48,553 bases of DNA from Gallionellales bacterium GWA2_55_18. Lineage in GTDB: Bacteria; Pseudomonadota; Gammaproteobacteria; Burkholderiales; Gallionellaceae. Under the pieces are notes generated by a model, which did not search any database, was not told where the DNA came from, and saw only the letters and a list, made by a program, of their open reading frames with translations. This document shows positions 8,241-16,302 of the stretch, in pieces (the stretch's first letter is position 1; the number at the start of each line of letters is the position of its first letter). The DNA lies in assembly GCA_001801055.1 (NCBI GenBank), contig MGWP01000017.1, positions 1 through 48,553 on the forward strand, read 5' to 3'. Position numbers and translations under genes: made by a program.

Positions 8241-8267
8241 CCCTTGATCGCTTTGTGACACAGTAAG
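8241..8267. repeat. 27-bp repeat, inverted perfect copy near the window end
   Basis: These 27 bases (CCCTTGATCGCTTTG then TGACACAGTAAG) are the exact reverse complement of 48463-48489. Here they sit 26 bp before the pseudouridine synthase start. A perfect 27-bp match over 40 kb is far beyond chance, so this is a dispersed repeat family of unknown nature. Confidence 0.7.
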
Positions 8268-8293
8268 GGCAACTGTTCTGCTACAGTCACGCC

Positions 8294-9010
8294 ATGAGCA
8301 AACTAACCTTGGACCGCATCCTGCAATCGCAGGGCTTTGGCACCCGCAAGTGGTGCAGTGAACTGATCGCCGACGGCGAAGTGAGTGTCGCCGGCAAAAT
8401 CATCCGGGACAGCCGCGTCGCTATCGAGACCGATGGCCTGGAATTCACCGTCTACGGCGAATCGTGGACTTACCGCGAGCATGTCTATATCGCATTGAAC
8501 AAACCGGCCAATTTTGAATGCTCGCGCAAGGCCAGCCACCACCCCGGCGTGCTGACCATCCTGCCGGAGCAATTCACCCGGCGCGATGTGCAGCCGGTCG
8601 GCCGCCTCGATCACGACACCACCGGCCTGTTGCTGATGTCGGATGACGGGCCGTTCATCCACAAGCAGTCCTCGCCGAAACATCATGTGCCCAAAGTCTA
8701 TGTCGCCACCACGCAGGAACCGGTCACACCGCAACTGGTCGCGAAGTTGCTGGGCGGTGTGAAACTGCACGACGAACCCGCGCCGCTGGCGGCGCTGACT
8801 TGCCGCATGGTGGACACGCATCAGCTCGAGATCGTGCTGGAGCAGGGCAAATACCATCAGGTCAAACGCATGCTGGCGGCCGCCGAAAACCACTGCGTCG
8901 CGTTGCGCCGTTCGCAGATCGGCATGCTGAAACTTGATGAGCTGGGGCTGGGCGAAGGCGAATGGTGTTATCTGGACATGACACAACTGGCGCTGCTGAA
9001 GCCGGGCTGA
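8294..9010 (+). CDS. RsuA-family 16S rRNA pseudouridine synthase
   Basis: This 238-residue protein has an N-terminal S4 RNA-binding domain (LDRILQSQGFGTRKWCSELI) and a pseudouridine synthase domain with the catalytic motif GRLDHDTTGLLLMSDDG; the first Asp of that motif is the nucleophile. The C-terminal block EIVLEQGKYHQVKRM is also typical. The RsuA subfamily makes pseudouridine 516 in 16S rRNA. RsuA, RluE and RluF are hard to separate by eye; the overall length favours RsuA. It lies alone, convergent with ykgJ. Confidence 0.88.
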   Translation: MSKLTLDRILQSQGFGTRKWCSELIADGEVSVAGKIIRDSRVAIETDGLEFTVYGESWTYREHVYIALNKPANFECSRKASHHPGVLTILPEQFTRRDVQPVGRLDHDTTGLLLMSDDGPFIHKQSSPKHHVPKVYVATTQEPVTPQLVAKLLGGVKLHDEPAPLAALTCRMVDTHQLEIVLEQGKYHQVKRMLAAAENHCVALRRSQIGMLKLDELGLGEGEWCYLDMTQLALLKPG

Positions 9011-9078
9011 CACTCTCGCGGTCACAGAAACTCGGCGCGTTCATCGTGAAATATCATCCGGCTCCGATGCCTGTTCTA

Positions 9079-9453
9079 CTATGGCAGCGAGTCAGTGCTT
9101 CCGGGAATATCGTCCATTTCGGTCGCAAAGTCACACCCCGCTCCGGCCGCGATGCGCGAGGCAAAAAAACTCCCGATACTTCCCCGTAGGCTCTGCGGAA
9201 TCAGGCGCACATAACGATCCGGGTAAACGACCATGCCGCACATATAACGGTTTGCCTCATCCTGCCACAACAGCGCACGGCATTTCCCCTTGAGCTGGAG
9301 CAATAACAGATGCGCAACCGGGCACGGCCCCACCGCACAGCACACTCCGCAACCATTGCAGCGCGCGCTGTAGTCTGGTTTGGCTGGTGCCAGCGGATGC
9401 AACTCGATCAACCGAGTTTTATTCATTCTGATCAATGGGCGCAGCATCGTCAT
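9079..9453 (-). CDS. YkgJ-family cysteine-cluster protein
   Basis: This 124-residue protein carries the motif C-N-G-C-G-V-C-C (about residues 32-39), then CPVAHLLLLQ and further cysteines (KGKCRALLW, Y-M-C-G). This is the signature of the YkgJ/UPF0153 family, thought to bind zinc or an iron-sulfur cluster; its function is unknown. It starts 12 bp after pepD on the same strand, so it probably ends the mgtC-pepD-ykgJ operon. ATG 9426 is an alternative start. Confidence 0.82.
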   Translation of the reverse strand: MTMLRPLIRMNKTRLIELHPLAPAKPDYSARCNGCGVCCAVGPCPVAHLLLLQLKGKCRALLWQDEANRYMCGMVVYPDRYVRLIPQSLRGSIGSFFASRIAAGAGCDFATEMDDIPGSTDSLP

Positions 9454-9465
9454 TGTTAACGAATC

Positions 9466-10947
9466 CTACGCCTTCGCAAGCGCCCGCAGCACCGCCTTGA
9501 GCAACTGCCAGCAGCGCGCGACGGACTCTATTTCCACCCGTTCGCCGGGCGCGTGCGCGCCGCGTATGTCCGGGCCGAAGGAGATCATCTCCAGATGCGG
9601 ATGGCTCGCGGCGAGCAGGCCGCATTCCAGGCCGGCGTGGATCACCTGCAACGATGCGGGCTGGCCGAATTGTTCGGTGTAAGCCTGCTGGCACAGCGCA
9701 AGCAGATTGGATGAAGGATTCGGCGTCCAGCCCGGATACGCGCCGCCCTTCCATGCGCGCAGGGCGTAACTGGCGGCGCGTGAGACCAGCTTGTCGGCCA
9801 GCGCATCCGCCCGACCGTCGTCCAGCGAGCGCACCTTGAATGTCGCCTTGAATGCACCCTGCTCCAGCGCGAGCACACCGAGGTTGCTGGAGGTATCGGT
9901 CACACCGGGAAAATCATCGCTGACGTGCGCGACACCGTTCGCGGCGATGTCGAGGAAAGCGAGCAGGCGTTGCTGTTCTGCGTGCGCAATGGATGCGTCC
10001 GGTAGTGTGTCGTAATGCTTGCAGACGAACGACACGCGGGCATCCACCTCCTCGAACCGTTGCCGCCATGCCTCATCCCGATGCCGCACCCACTCGTCGA
10101 TATTCGACGCCATCGCTTCGGGCAACGCGCACAATGCAAAAGCCTCGCGCGGGATCGCATTGCGCGCCGTGCCGCCCTTCATTTCGATCAAATGCAGGTC
10201 GGTGTGTGCTGACAGATCGCGCAGCGCCTCCGCCAGCAGCTTGATCGCATTGCCGCGCCCGAGATGGATGTCGATGCCGGAATGTCCACCGCGCAGGCCG
10301 CTCACTTCAAACCGCACGAGCGCAAAACCCGGCGGCAGCGCTTGCTGTTCGCAATGGTGGCGCACCTCCACATCCACACCGCCCGCGCAGCCGAGATAGA
10401 AATGCCCCCATTCCTCGGTGTCGAGGTTGAGCAGCGTCTTGCCGTGCAACGTGCCGGGCGCCAGCCCGCGCGCGCCGTCCATGCCGGATTCCTCGTTGAC
10501 GGTGAGCAGCACCTCCAGCGGCGGATGAATCAGGCCCGGCTCTTCCAGCGCGGCCAGCACGAGCGCGACGCCGATGCCGTTGTCCGCGCCCAGCGTCGTC
10601 TGCTCCGCCACCACCCAGCCATCGCGCACCAAGGCACGGATCGGGTCGCGTTCGAAATCGTGCCGCGTGCCGGAGTTGGCCTGACACACCATGTCGAGAT
10701 GGCCTTGCAGGATCACGCCGGGCAGCGCCTCGCAACCGCGGCTGGCGGGCTTCTTCAGGATCAGGTTGCCCGCACCATCGACGAGGGCGCCGATACCGCG
10801 TGCCTGCGCCCAGTCAATCAGATGCTCGCGCAGCGCCGCCTCATGCCGCGACGAATGCGGTATCGCGCACAGCGTCGCGAAGTGCGCCCAGACCGAAGAA
10901 GGTTGCAGCTTATCCAGAGAGGATGGCATGTGCCCCTGCGATGCCAT
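9466..10947 (-). CDS. pepD: Aminoacyl-histidine dipeptidase PepD (M20C)
   Basis: From ATG 10947 the protein has 493 residues, close to the usual PepD length of about 485. It shows the M20 metal-site motifs in order: G-H-L-D-M-V (His about 82), T-L-G-A-D-N-G-I-G (Asp about 120), N-E-E-S-G-M-D-G (Glu about 150), and HAGLECG near the C-terminus. PepD hydrolyses Xaa-His dipeptides and other dipeptides in the cytoplasm. The frame stays open upstream, but only as the shadow of mgtC. ATG 10947 overlaps the mgtC stop (TGATG), so translation is coupled. ATG 10929, preceded by AGGGG, is an alternative start. Confidence 0.92.
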   Translation of the reverse strand: MASQGHMPSSLDKLQPSSVWAHFATLCAIPHSSRHEAALREHLIDWAQARGIGALVDGAGNLILKKPASRGCEALPGVILQGHLDMVCQANSGTRHDFERDPIRALVRDGWVVAEQTTLGADNGIGVALVLAALEEPGLIHPPLEVLLTVNEESGMDGARGLAPGTLHGKTLLNLDTEEWGHFYLGCAGGVDVEVRHHCEQQALPPGFALVRFEVSGLRGGHSGIDIHLGRGNAIKLLAEALRDLSAHTDLHLIEMKGGTARNAIPREAFALCALPEAMASNIDEWVRHRDEAWRQRFEEVDARVSFVCKHYDTLPDASIAHAEQQRLLAFLDIAANGVAHVSDDFPGVTDTSSNLGVLALEQGAFKATFKVRSLDDGRADALADKLVSRAASYALRAWKGGAYPGWTPNPSSNLLALCQQAYTEQFGQPASLQVIHAGLECGLLAASHPHLEMISFGPDIRGAHAPGERVEIESVARCWQLLKAVLRALAKA

Positions 10948-11696
10948 CAGTTTCTGGCGAAGGAAAGCTGGAAACTCTCCACCCCGCCGAACTTCGACAA
11001 CTGCCGGGAAATAGCAGGGATCGAGTAATCGGGGTTCTTCAGCAAGGCAATGGCCGAAAAATGCCACTTCTGCTTGTCGTTGTCCGAGCCGACTACCAGC
11101 GAGCCTTTCGCGATTTCGTAACCCAGTTCCAGCATTGTCCGGCTCAACTCTTCCTCGTCCGGCGCAAAGCCCTGGCAGAAACTCAACTCGACAGCGACCG
11201 CATGCCGCGAAGGCAGCCAGATTTCCAGCTTGGAAACCCACATCATCACGAGAGCCGACATGACGGATAACAGCATGGCTGCGGCGTAGAAGCCGACGCC
11301 AACCAGCACGCCGATAGCCGAGGCCGACCAGATCGAAGCCGCCGTGGTCAGGCCGCTGATGGTGAAGCCCTCCTTGATGATCACACCGGCGCCAAGGAAA
11401 CCGACACCCGTGACGATGCCCTGAATGACGCGCGTCACATCCGGGGCAGACGGCATCTGCCCATGACCGCCAAACCACATCTCGGGATAGCCGACGATCA
11501 CCGTCAACGCCGCAGAGGCCAGACACACCAGGCCGTAGGTGCGCATGCCCGCCGCCCGCCCGTGGTACGAGCGCTCATAACCGACCACCAGCCCCAGCAG
11601 CAGTGCGCCGAGCAGATTGAAGAAAATGATGATATTCGCTTCGAATATCGGCGCCGACCAGTAAGCCGCGAGGGAATCAAACGAAAGCAGTGTCAT
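10947..11696 (-). CDS. MgtC/SapB family inner-membrane protein
   Basis: ATG 11696 gives 249 residues and is preceded by AGGAG at good spacing; an in-frame extension to 11753 has no such site. Four or five hydrophobic segments fill the N-terminal half, with typical MgtC motifs such as GLVVGYERSYHGRAAGMRTY and VTGVGFLGAGVIIKEG. The soluble C-terminal part (about residues 160-249) resembles the regulatory tail of the family. MgtC proteins aid growth at low magnesium and in some pathogens inhibit ATP synthase; the role here is unknown. It is the first gene of a coupled operon with pepD. Confidence 0.88.
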   Translation of the reverse strand: MTLLSFDSLAAYWSAPIFEANIIIFFNLLGALLLGLVVGYERSYHGRAAGMRTYGLVCLASAALTVIVGYPEMWFGGHGQMPSAPDVTRVIQGIVTGVGFLGAGVIIKEGFTISGLTTAASIWSASAIGVLVGVGFYAAAMLLSVMSALVMMWVSKLEIWLPSRHAVAVELSFCQGFAPDEEELSRTMLELGYEIAKGSLVVGSDNDKQKWHFSAIALLKNPDYSIPAISRQLSKFGGVESFQLSFARN

Positions 11697-11810
11697 GAAA
11701 TGCTCCTGTGAGTGGACAACATTAAACGGCGGTTGGGCGGAATAACCCATCACTTCGGGCTCTCGCGAAATCTATTGGGATGCTGGCCCCATCAGTTTTG
11801 ATGCTCGCTT

Positions 11811-11909
11811 AACCGTTCGTGGTGATGTTTCGATAAACTCAGCACAGGGTACGCAAAGCGTATCGAACCACTTGATGCACCCCCTTCGATATCTCAGGAG
11901 GAACGGTTG
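11811..11909. repeat. Intergenic inverted-repeat element (AACCGTTC ... GAACGGTT)
   Basis: AACCGTTCGTGG at 11811 pairs with GAGGAACGGTT ending near 11908. The interior holds TTCGATAAACTCAGCACAGG and GCGTATCGAACCAC, which also pair in part. This is a common style of environmental-bacterial intergenic repeat with the TTCGATA / TATCGAA motif. No gene or T-tract is present. Confidence 0.55.
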
Positions 11910-11943
11910 TGTGCTAAATGAACAGCATTATTTCTGTCTTTGA

Positions 11944-12369
11944 TTATCCGGGTTTCTTGAATAACTCGTCGAGCGGATTCTTGGCTGCGGAGGCAGTAAC
12001 ATGAAACTCGCGTAGCGATTCGTTTGCCTCCTCGCCCGCTTGCGGGATAACCAGCGACTTGGCTGCGGTTTCTTGCAGCCTAGTCGAATGGCTAGTTGTT
12101 TCACTCAGAGGATTGAGGAGAGGGGGACGGGCATAGTGAGCTTCACTATACCCGTTGCCGGAAATGCGCTTCGCGGTGAACTCCTCCTCAATATTGTCGC
12201 GATAGAAGCTCCAAGCCGCCCCCGAGCCGCTGAAGCGGCGCCAGATACCCTCGCCGACGCCATCGTATTGTAGCGTGCTGCCATCGTCGAGCTGGACTTG
12301 CAACAACCGAGCTTGCGCATCGTAGCCGATGGCGCGCAACTTGCCCGAATTGATTTTCTTCATTTCCAT
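11944..12369 (-). CDS. KTSC-domain protein with a repeat-derived linker
   Basis: Residues 1-70 of this 141-residue protein form a KTSC domain: KINSGKLRAIGYDAQARLLQ and GIWRRFSGSGAAWSFYRDNI. KTSC domains are small and often found with phage or RNA-related proteins; the function is not defined. Residues about 71-122 are encoded by a dispersed structured repeat (12003-12158; other copy 29763-29932). A short charged tail (NPLDELFKKPG) follows and looks original. The repeat has gone in without breaking the frame, so the protein has an acquired, probably disordered linker. It is monocistronic. Confidence 0.75.
   Translation of the reverse strand: MEMKKINSGKLRAIGYDAQARLLQVQLDDGSTLQYDGVGEGIWRRFSGSGAAWSFYRDNIEEEFTAKRISGNGYSEAHYARPPLLNPLSETTSHSTRLQETAAKSLVIPQAGEEANESLREFHVTASAAKNPLDELFKKPG
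12003..12158. repeat. Structured dispersed repeat, copy A, inside the KTSC gene
   Basis: The core 12035-12101 matches 29795-29861 in 64 of 67 positions. It contains a long hairpin (12055-12086): C-G-A-C-T-T-GGCTGC pairs with GCAGCC-T-A-G-T-C-G, leaving one mismatch. A second hairpin lies at 12126-12155 (ACGGGCATAGTGA / TCACTATACCCGT). The repeat runs antisense to the KTSC frame and codes for about 50 of its residues. Confidence 0.8.
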
Positions 12370-12537
12370 CGTGGCATCCTAGACGCTATTTCGATAGCTA
12401 CCCCCATTAGCTCACAAGCCAGAATACTTATGGCATTACATGCCTCCTTCAACTAGCGCGATCCTTCATCAAGATGATTGCGAAGCTTATCTCTTTTAGT
12501 CGGCTTTGGTTGAACTTGCCACCCCGCTTCATAGAGT

Positions 12538-13374
12538 TCATGTTAACCAGATAAACGTACCCATGCGCCCGGTCACGCCGTCGCGGCGGTAGGAAAAGAA
12601 CTTCCCGCGCTCGCGGTATGTGCAGTATCCGCCGCCGTGGATTTGCGTGATACCCAGCGCGTTCAGGCGCAACCGCGCCAATGCGTAGATGTCGGCAAGC
12701 CACACCCGCGACACGTTACTGGCGGAGCCAGCCGCTTGCGGGAGCGGGTGTGAGGCGGCCATTCCCGCCCCGGATGCTCCGCAACGCCGTGTCATGTCCA
12801 GCCATTTTCCGGGCTGTCCGGGAACGAATGCCAAGGTGGCCTGCGGATCATGTTCTACAAAAATCGCGCGTACTTCCTCGCCCACTTCGAACGCATCCTG
12901 ACTGATCGCCGGACCCAGCCACGCCATGAGATTCTGAGGCTGAACGCCCATCGCCTGCACGGTAGCTTCGAGCACTCCCGCTGCCAGACCTTTCCAACCG
13001 GCGTGCGCCGCACCGACTACAGCACCTTGTTTATCGCATAGCAATACCGGCAAGCAATCGGCAGTCATTACCACACACACCGCAGCATGATGCCGCGCAA
13101 TGCAGGCATCGGCCTGCGGACGACAATCCGCCATATCTGCGTTGGCGACCACTGTGCCATGCACCTGCTCCAGCCACACCGGTTCGCTGGGCAGCAGCGC
13201 ATTGAGCGACATGCGGTTACGTGCCACCGCCAGCGGGTTATCGCCGACATGGCTACCGAGATTGAAGCTGCCATAGGGGGCGACGCTCGCGCCGCCCTGC
13301 CGGGTAGTCTGCAAGGTTTTCACCCGCGCAGGCGCGGGCCAGTCCGGGATGATCAAATAATCTGCCAGGCTCAT
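12538..13374 (-). CDS. pgeF: PgeF/YfiH multicopper-polyphenol-oxidase-fold protein
   Basis: This 278-residue protein shows the YfiH hallmarks: T-R-Q-G-G-A-S (about 25-31), FNLGSHVGD, CVVMTADCLPVLLCD, and GAAHAGWKGLAAGV, with conserved His and Cys ligands, plus the C-terminal YCTYRERGKFFSYRRDG. Members act as purine nucleoside phosphorylase/adenosine deaminase-like enzymes, and E. coli PgeF edits peptidoglycan precursors by removing wrongly added L-serine. Its ATG 13374 lies beside the rluD stop, so the rluD-pgeF pair common in proteobacteria is kept. It is cytoplasmic. Confidence 0.93.
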   Translation of the reverse strand: MSLADYLIIPDWPAPARVKTLQTTRQGGASVAPYGSFNLGSHVGDNPLAVARNRMSLNALLPSEPVWLEQVHGTVVANADMADCRPQADACIARHHAAVCVVMTADCLPVLLCDKQGAVVGAAHAGWKGLAAGVLEATVQAMGVQPQNLMAWLGPAISQDAFEVGEEVRAIFVEHDPQATLAFVPGQPGKWLDMTRRCGASGAGMAASHPLPQAAGSASNVSRVWLADIYALARLRLNALGITQIHGGGYCTYRERGKFFSYRRDGVTGRMGTFIWLT

Positions 13375-14492
13375 GTGTCTTGCTCCTCAACCCCCTTAAT
13401 CCCCCTTGTCAGGTGGAAGACAACCTCCTCCCCTGACAAGGGGAGGCTGGGAGGGGTTTGAGGGGAAACGCCCTCACGAATTCGTTGCAGCAGCAGTTGC
13501 ATATCCTGCGGCAGCGGCGCATGCCACTCCATCGTCTCGCCGCTATCCGGGTGCTCCAGCACCAGGCGCGTGGCATGCAAAGCCTGGCGCGGAAAGCCGT
13601 GCAGCAGGGTGCGCAATTGCGGCACACATTTCTGCGCGCCCTTCAGGTACACGCTGTCGCCTACCAGCGGATGCCCGATATACGCGAGATGCACACGGAT
13701 CTGGTGAGTACGCCCGGTTTCGAGGCGGCAACGCAGTAGTGTACAGCCTGGAAACTTCTCTTCGGTCTGATAATGCGTGACTGCGGGTTTGCCGTTTTCC
13801 AGCGCCGCCATTTTGACACGCTGTGTGGGATGGCGACCTATCGGCGCATCCACTTTCCCGCCGTGGCGCAACTCGCCCCACACCAGCGCGAGGTATTCGC
13901 GTTTCACGCTGCGCGCCTGCAATTGCCGCACCAATGCGGTTTGCGCGGTCAGGGTTTTGGCAACCACCAGCAAACCGCTGGTATCCTTATCGAGCCGGTG
14001 CACGATACCGGCGCGCGGCACACTTTCCAGTTGCGATGCATGGTGCAGCAACGCATTCAACAGTGTGCCCTCCCAATTGCCGCTGCCGGGATGCACCACC
14101 AGCCCGGCCGGCTTGTTAATCACTAGCAGTGTCCCATCTTCGTAAACGATGTCGAGCGCGATATCCTCGGCCTGGTGCGGCTGTTCGGAGGGATGCAGTT
14201 GCGGTAGCACGGCGATGGCTTCGCCGCCCCATACTTTCTGTTTTGCCGTGGCGGCAGCCCCGCCCAGGCTGGCCTGCCCCGCCGCGATCCACTCCTGCAA
14301 GCGGCTGCGCGAATACTCCGGCAACAGCTTCGCCAATACCTGATCGAAGCGCATACCCGCGCAATCATCAGGCACAATAAAGCGCTGCTGATCGGCTACA
14401 GGGGCGTTGCTTTCGGCACCACACGCAACTTGTTGCGTGGTGAATTGCCCGCCTTTGGTATAATCGCGTATATTTTTTCTGGATTCAGTCAT
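13371..14492 (-). CDS. rluD: 23S rRNA pseudouridine synthase RluD, with repeat-encoded tail
   Basis: The protein has an S4 domain (MRFDQVLAKLLPEYSRSRL) followed by the RluA-type catalytic domain with H-R-L-D-K-D-T-S-G (Asp near residue 165) and the GRTHQIRVHLAYIGHPLVGD block. RluD makes pseudouridines 1911, 1915 and 1917 in helix 69 of 23S rRNA, needed for normal ribosome assembly. ATG 14492 gives 373 residues; it overlaps the divergent bamD ATG, so a later start is possible. The last 30 or so residues (SPQTPPSLPLSGEE and onward) come from a palindromic intergenic repeat and are not part of the enzyme fold. Confidence 0.92.
   Translation of the reverse strand: MTESRKNIRDYTKGGQFTTQQVACGAESNAPVADQQRFIVPDDCAGMRFDQVLAKLLPEYSRSRLQEWIAAGQASLGGAAATAKQKVWGGEAIAVLPQLHPSEQPHQAEDIALDIVYEDGTLLVINKPAGLVVHPGSGNWEGTLLNALLHHASQLESVPRAGIVHRLDKDTSGLLVVAKTLTAQTALVRQLQARSVKREYLALVWGELRHGGKVDAPIGRHPTQRVKMAALENGKPAVTHYQTEEKFPGCTLLRCRLETGRTHQIRVHLAYIGHPLVGDSVYLKGAQKCVPQLRTLLHGFPRQALHATRLVLEHPDSGETMEWHAPLPQDMQLLLQRIREGVSPQTPPSLPLSGEEVVFHLTRGIKGVEEQDT
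13384..13460. repeat. Dispersed palindromic repeat, CCCCTGACAAGGGG type, copy 2, within rluD
   Basis: CCCCCTTGTCAGG (13401-13413) pairs with CCCCTGACAAGGGG (13430-13443). The outer parts AACCCCCTTAATC and GGGAGGGGTTTGAGG also pair. It is the same family as 3288-3368. Here it lies between the rluD catalytic domain and pgeF and is translated as the RluD tail. Confidence 0.8.
14456..14464 (+). promoter_or_regulatory. Extended -10 promoter (TGGTATAAT) for bamD
   Basis: TG-G-TATAAT stands 27 bp upstream of the bamD ATG. No clear -35 box is present, which is normal for extended -10 promoters. A near-palindrome CACGCAACTTGTTGCGTG (14423-14440) lies just upstream and could be an operator. Both lie within the first codons of rluD if rluD starts at 14492. 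Confidence 0.5.
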
Positions 14493-15309
14493 GCGCCATA
14501 GTTTAGCCGTATTCCTGCTGCTTACGTTAACTGCCTGTAGCATGTTCGATCCTCTACCGGACGGTTCGGCGCCGGTCAAGTATCTGCCCGTCGAGGATAT
14601 GTACAGTCAAGCCAAGGCTGAATTGAATGATGAAAACTACGATTCGGCCATCAAGCTTTACGAGACGCTGCAATCGCGCTATCCATACGGGCGCTACGCG
14701 CAGCAGGCGTTGCTGGAAGCGGCTTACGCCTATTACCGCCAGGGTGAGGCCGAATCGGCGGTATCGTCCGCCGACCGTTTCATCAAACAATATCCCAACA
14801 ACCCTTATGTGGATTACGCCTATTACGTAAAAGGTTTGGCCAACTTCAACGGTGAAATGAGCCTTATCCAGATGGCGGGTGGGCAGGACCCCACCGAGCG
14901 CGACCCGAAAGCGGCACAGGATTCGTTTACCGCCTTCAAGGATCTGGTAACGCGTTTCCCCGATAGCAAATATGCAGCCGACTCAAAATTGCGCATGCAA
15001 TACCTGATCAACGCGCTGGCAAAACACGAATTGCATGTCGCCGGCTATTATCTGCGGCGCGGCGCACATATTGCTGCAGCCAATCGCGCGCAAGGCATCC
15101 TGACGCAATACCCGAACAGCCCCTCGACGCGCGAAGCGCTACAAATCATGGTGCAGGCATACGACGCGCTGGGCATGGCCGATTTGCGCGACGATGCCAG
15201 GCGCGTGCTGGCAAAGAACAGCGGCATGGCCGCGCTTTCCCCTGACGGCAAGGAAACTGCTGTCGCGGGAGCAAACCCGGGAAAATCCTGGTGGCAGTTC
15301 TGGAAATAA
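14491..15309 (+). CDS. bamD: Outer-membrane assembly lipoprotein BamD
   Basis: This 272-residue lipoprotein has a short signal peptide ending in the lipobox L-T-A-C (Cys about residue 16). A chain of TPR repeats follows (YETLQSRYPYGRYAQQALLE, FIKQYPNNPYVDYAYYVKGL, LVTRFPDSKYAADSKLRM). This is BamD, the essential partner of BamA that guides beta-barrel proteins into the outer membrane. Length and motif order are normal. It is divergent from rluD, with overlapping start codons. The downstream Nudix gene begins 19 bp before the bamD stop. Confidence 0.95.
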   Translation: MRHSLAVFLLLTLTACSMFDPLPDGSAPVKYLPVEDMYSQAKAELNDENYDSAIKLYETLQSRYPYGRYAQQALLEAAYAYYRQGEAESAVSSADRFIKQYPNNPYVDYAYYVKGLANFNGEMSLIQMAGGQDPTERDPKAAQDSFTAFKDLVTRFPDSKYAADSKLRMQYLINALAKHELHVAGYYLRRGAHIAAANRAQGILTQYPNSPSTREALQIMVQAYDALGMADLRDDARRVLAKNSGMAALSPDGKETAVAGANPGKSWWQFWK

Positions 15310-15848
15310 ATTTCTGCCCATCCTGCGGCGCGGCAGTCGAATTGCGCTGCCCGGACGACGACAACCGCCCGCGCCACATCTGTATCGCCTGCGGCACAAT
15401 CCACTACCAAAACCCAAAAATTGTAATTTGCTCGATTCCGGAATGGGATGACAAAATACTGCTGTGCCGCCGCGCCATTGAGCCGCGCTACGGGTTATGG
15501 ACGTTGCCCGGCGGCTTTATGGAAAACGGCGAAACCACGGCTGAAGCGGCCATCCGCGAAACAGCGGAAGAGGCCAATGCGCGCATCGAGATCGGCGATC
15601 CTTATTCGATGTACAGCTTGCCACACATCAACCATGTGAATATACTGTTCCGCGCCAAGCTGCTGGATACGGATTTCAGTCCGGGGCCGGAGAGCCTGGA
15701 AGTCAAACTCTTTACCGAAGCGGAAATCCCGTGGGATGAAATCGCCTTCCGCCCTGTAAAACTGAGCCTGGAACATTATTTTGCGGATCGCCGGAAAGGG
15801 CATTTCGGCTTCCATGTGGGCGAACTGACCGCGCACACGCGAAAATAA
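15291..15848 (+). CDS. Nudix hydrolase with N-terminal zinc ribbon
   Basis: This 185-residue protein opens with a zinc ribbon (F-C-P-S-C-G ... C-I-A-C-G, about residues 8-35). The Nudix domain follows, with box G-F-M-E-N-G-E-T-T-A-E-A-A-I-R-E-T-A-E-E (about 80-99). The layout resembles small ADP-ribose/NADH-type pyrophosphatases; the exact substrate cannot be read. The start is GTG 15291 inside the bamD 3' end, giving a 19-bp overlap. Placement after bamD is a common neighbourhood in betaproteobacteria. Confidence 0.88.
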   Translation: MAVLEINFCPSCGAAVELRCPDDDNRPRHICIACGTIHYQNPKIVICSIPEWDDKILLCRRAIEPRYGLWTLPGGFMENGETTAEAAIRETAEEANARIEIGDPYSMYSLPHINHVNILFRAKLLDTDFSPGPESLEVKLFTEAEIPWDEIAFRPVKLSLEHYFADRRKGHFGFHVGELTAHTRK

Positions 15849-15975
15849 TCAGGTTCCCTGCACTTCACAGCGCGGCTATTTTTGGTTAGGATGACGGATG
15901 AAATTCAGCAACCCATCCCGACACACCGCGTGTTGCATTGCCATTCATCCCTTAATTCAAAGCGAGACCTGAACT

Positions 15976-16302
15976 ATGAGCGAACACATTAAATACGTTT
16001 CTGATGCCACTTTTGAAGCCGAAGTATTGCAGGCTCCTCTACCCGTGCTGGTGGATTACTGGGCAGAGTGGTGCGGCCCGTGCCGCATGATCGCGCCCAT
16101 TCTGGAGGAGGTGGCCAAGGAATATGCCGGTCGTTTGGGTGTCGCCAAACTGAATGTGGACGAAAATCAGCAAACCCCGCAAAAATTTGGTATTCGCGGC
16201 ATTCCAACACTGATGCTATTCAAGAACGGCAACATTGAGGCCACCAAGGTCGGCGCGTTGTCGAAATCCCAATTAACCGCTTTTATCGACAGCCACATCT
16301 AA
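15976..16302 (+). CDS. trxA: Thioredoxin TrxA
   Basis: This 108-residue protein has the active site W-C-G-P-C (about residues 32-36), the conserved cis-proline loop [14 protein letters not shown], and normal thioredoxin length. It reduces protein disulfides in the cytoplasm and donates electrons to ribonucleotide reductase and other enzymes. The trxA-rho order is conserved across many proteobacteria. The last 23 bp including the stop are duplicated in tandem just downstream (16306-16328). Confidence 0.97.
   Translation: MSEHIKYVSDATFEAEVLQAPLPVLVDYWAEWCGPCRMIAPILEEVAKEYAGRLGVAKLNVDENQQTPQKFGIRGIPTLMLFKNGNIEATKVGALSKSQLTAFIDSHI

Noticed and set aside
10948-11526. N-terminal extension of PepD to 686 residues
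   Set aside because: The added part is antisense-like Cys/Gly/Arg-rich sequence in another frame of mgtC; PepD has its usual length from 10947.
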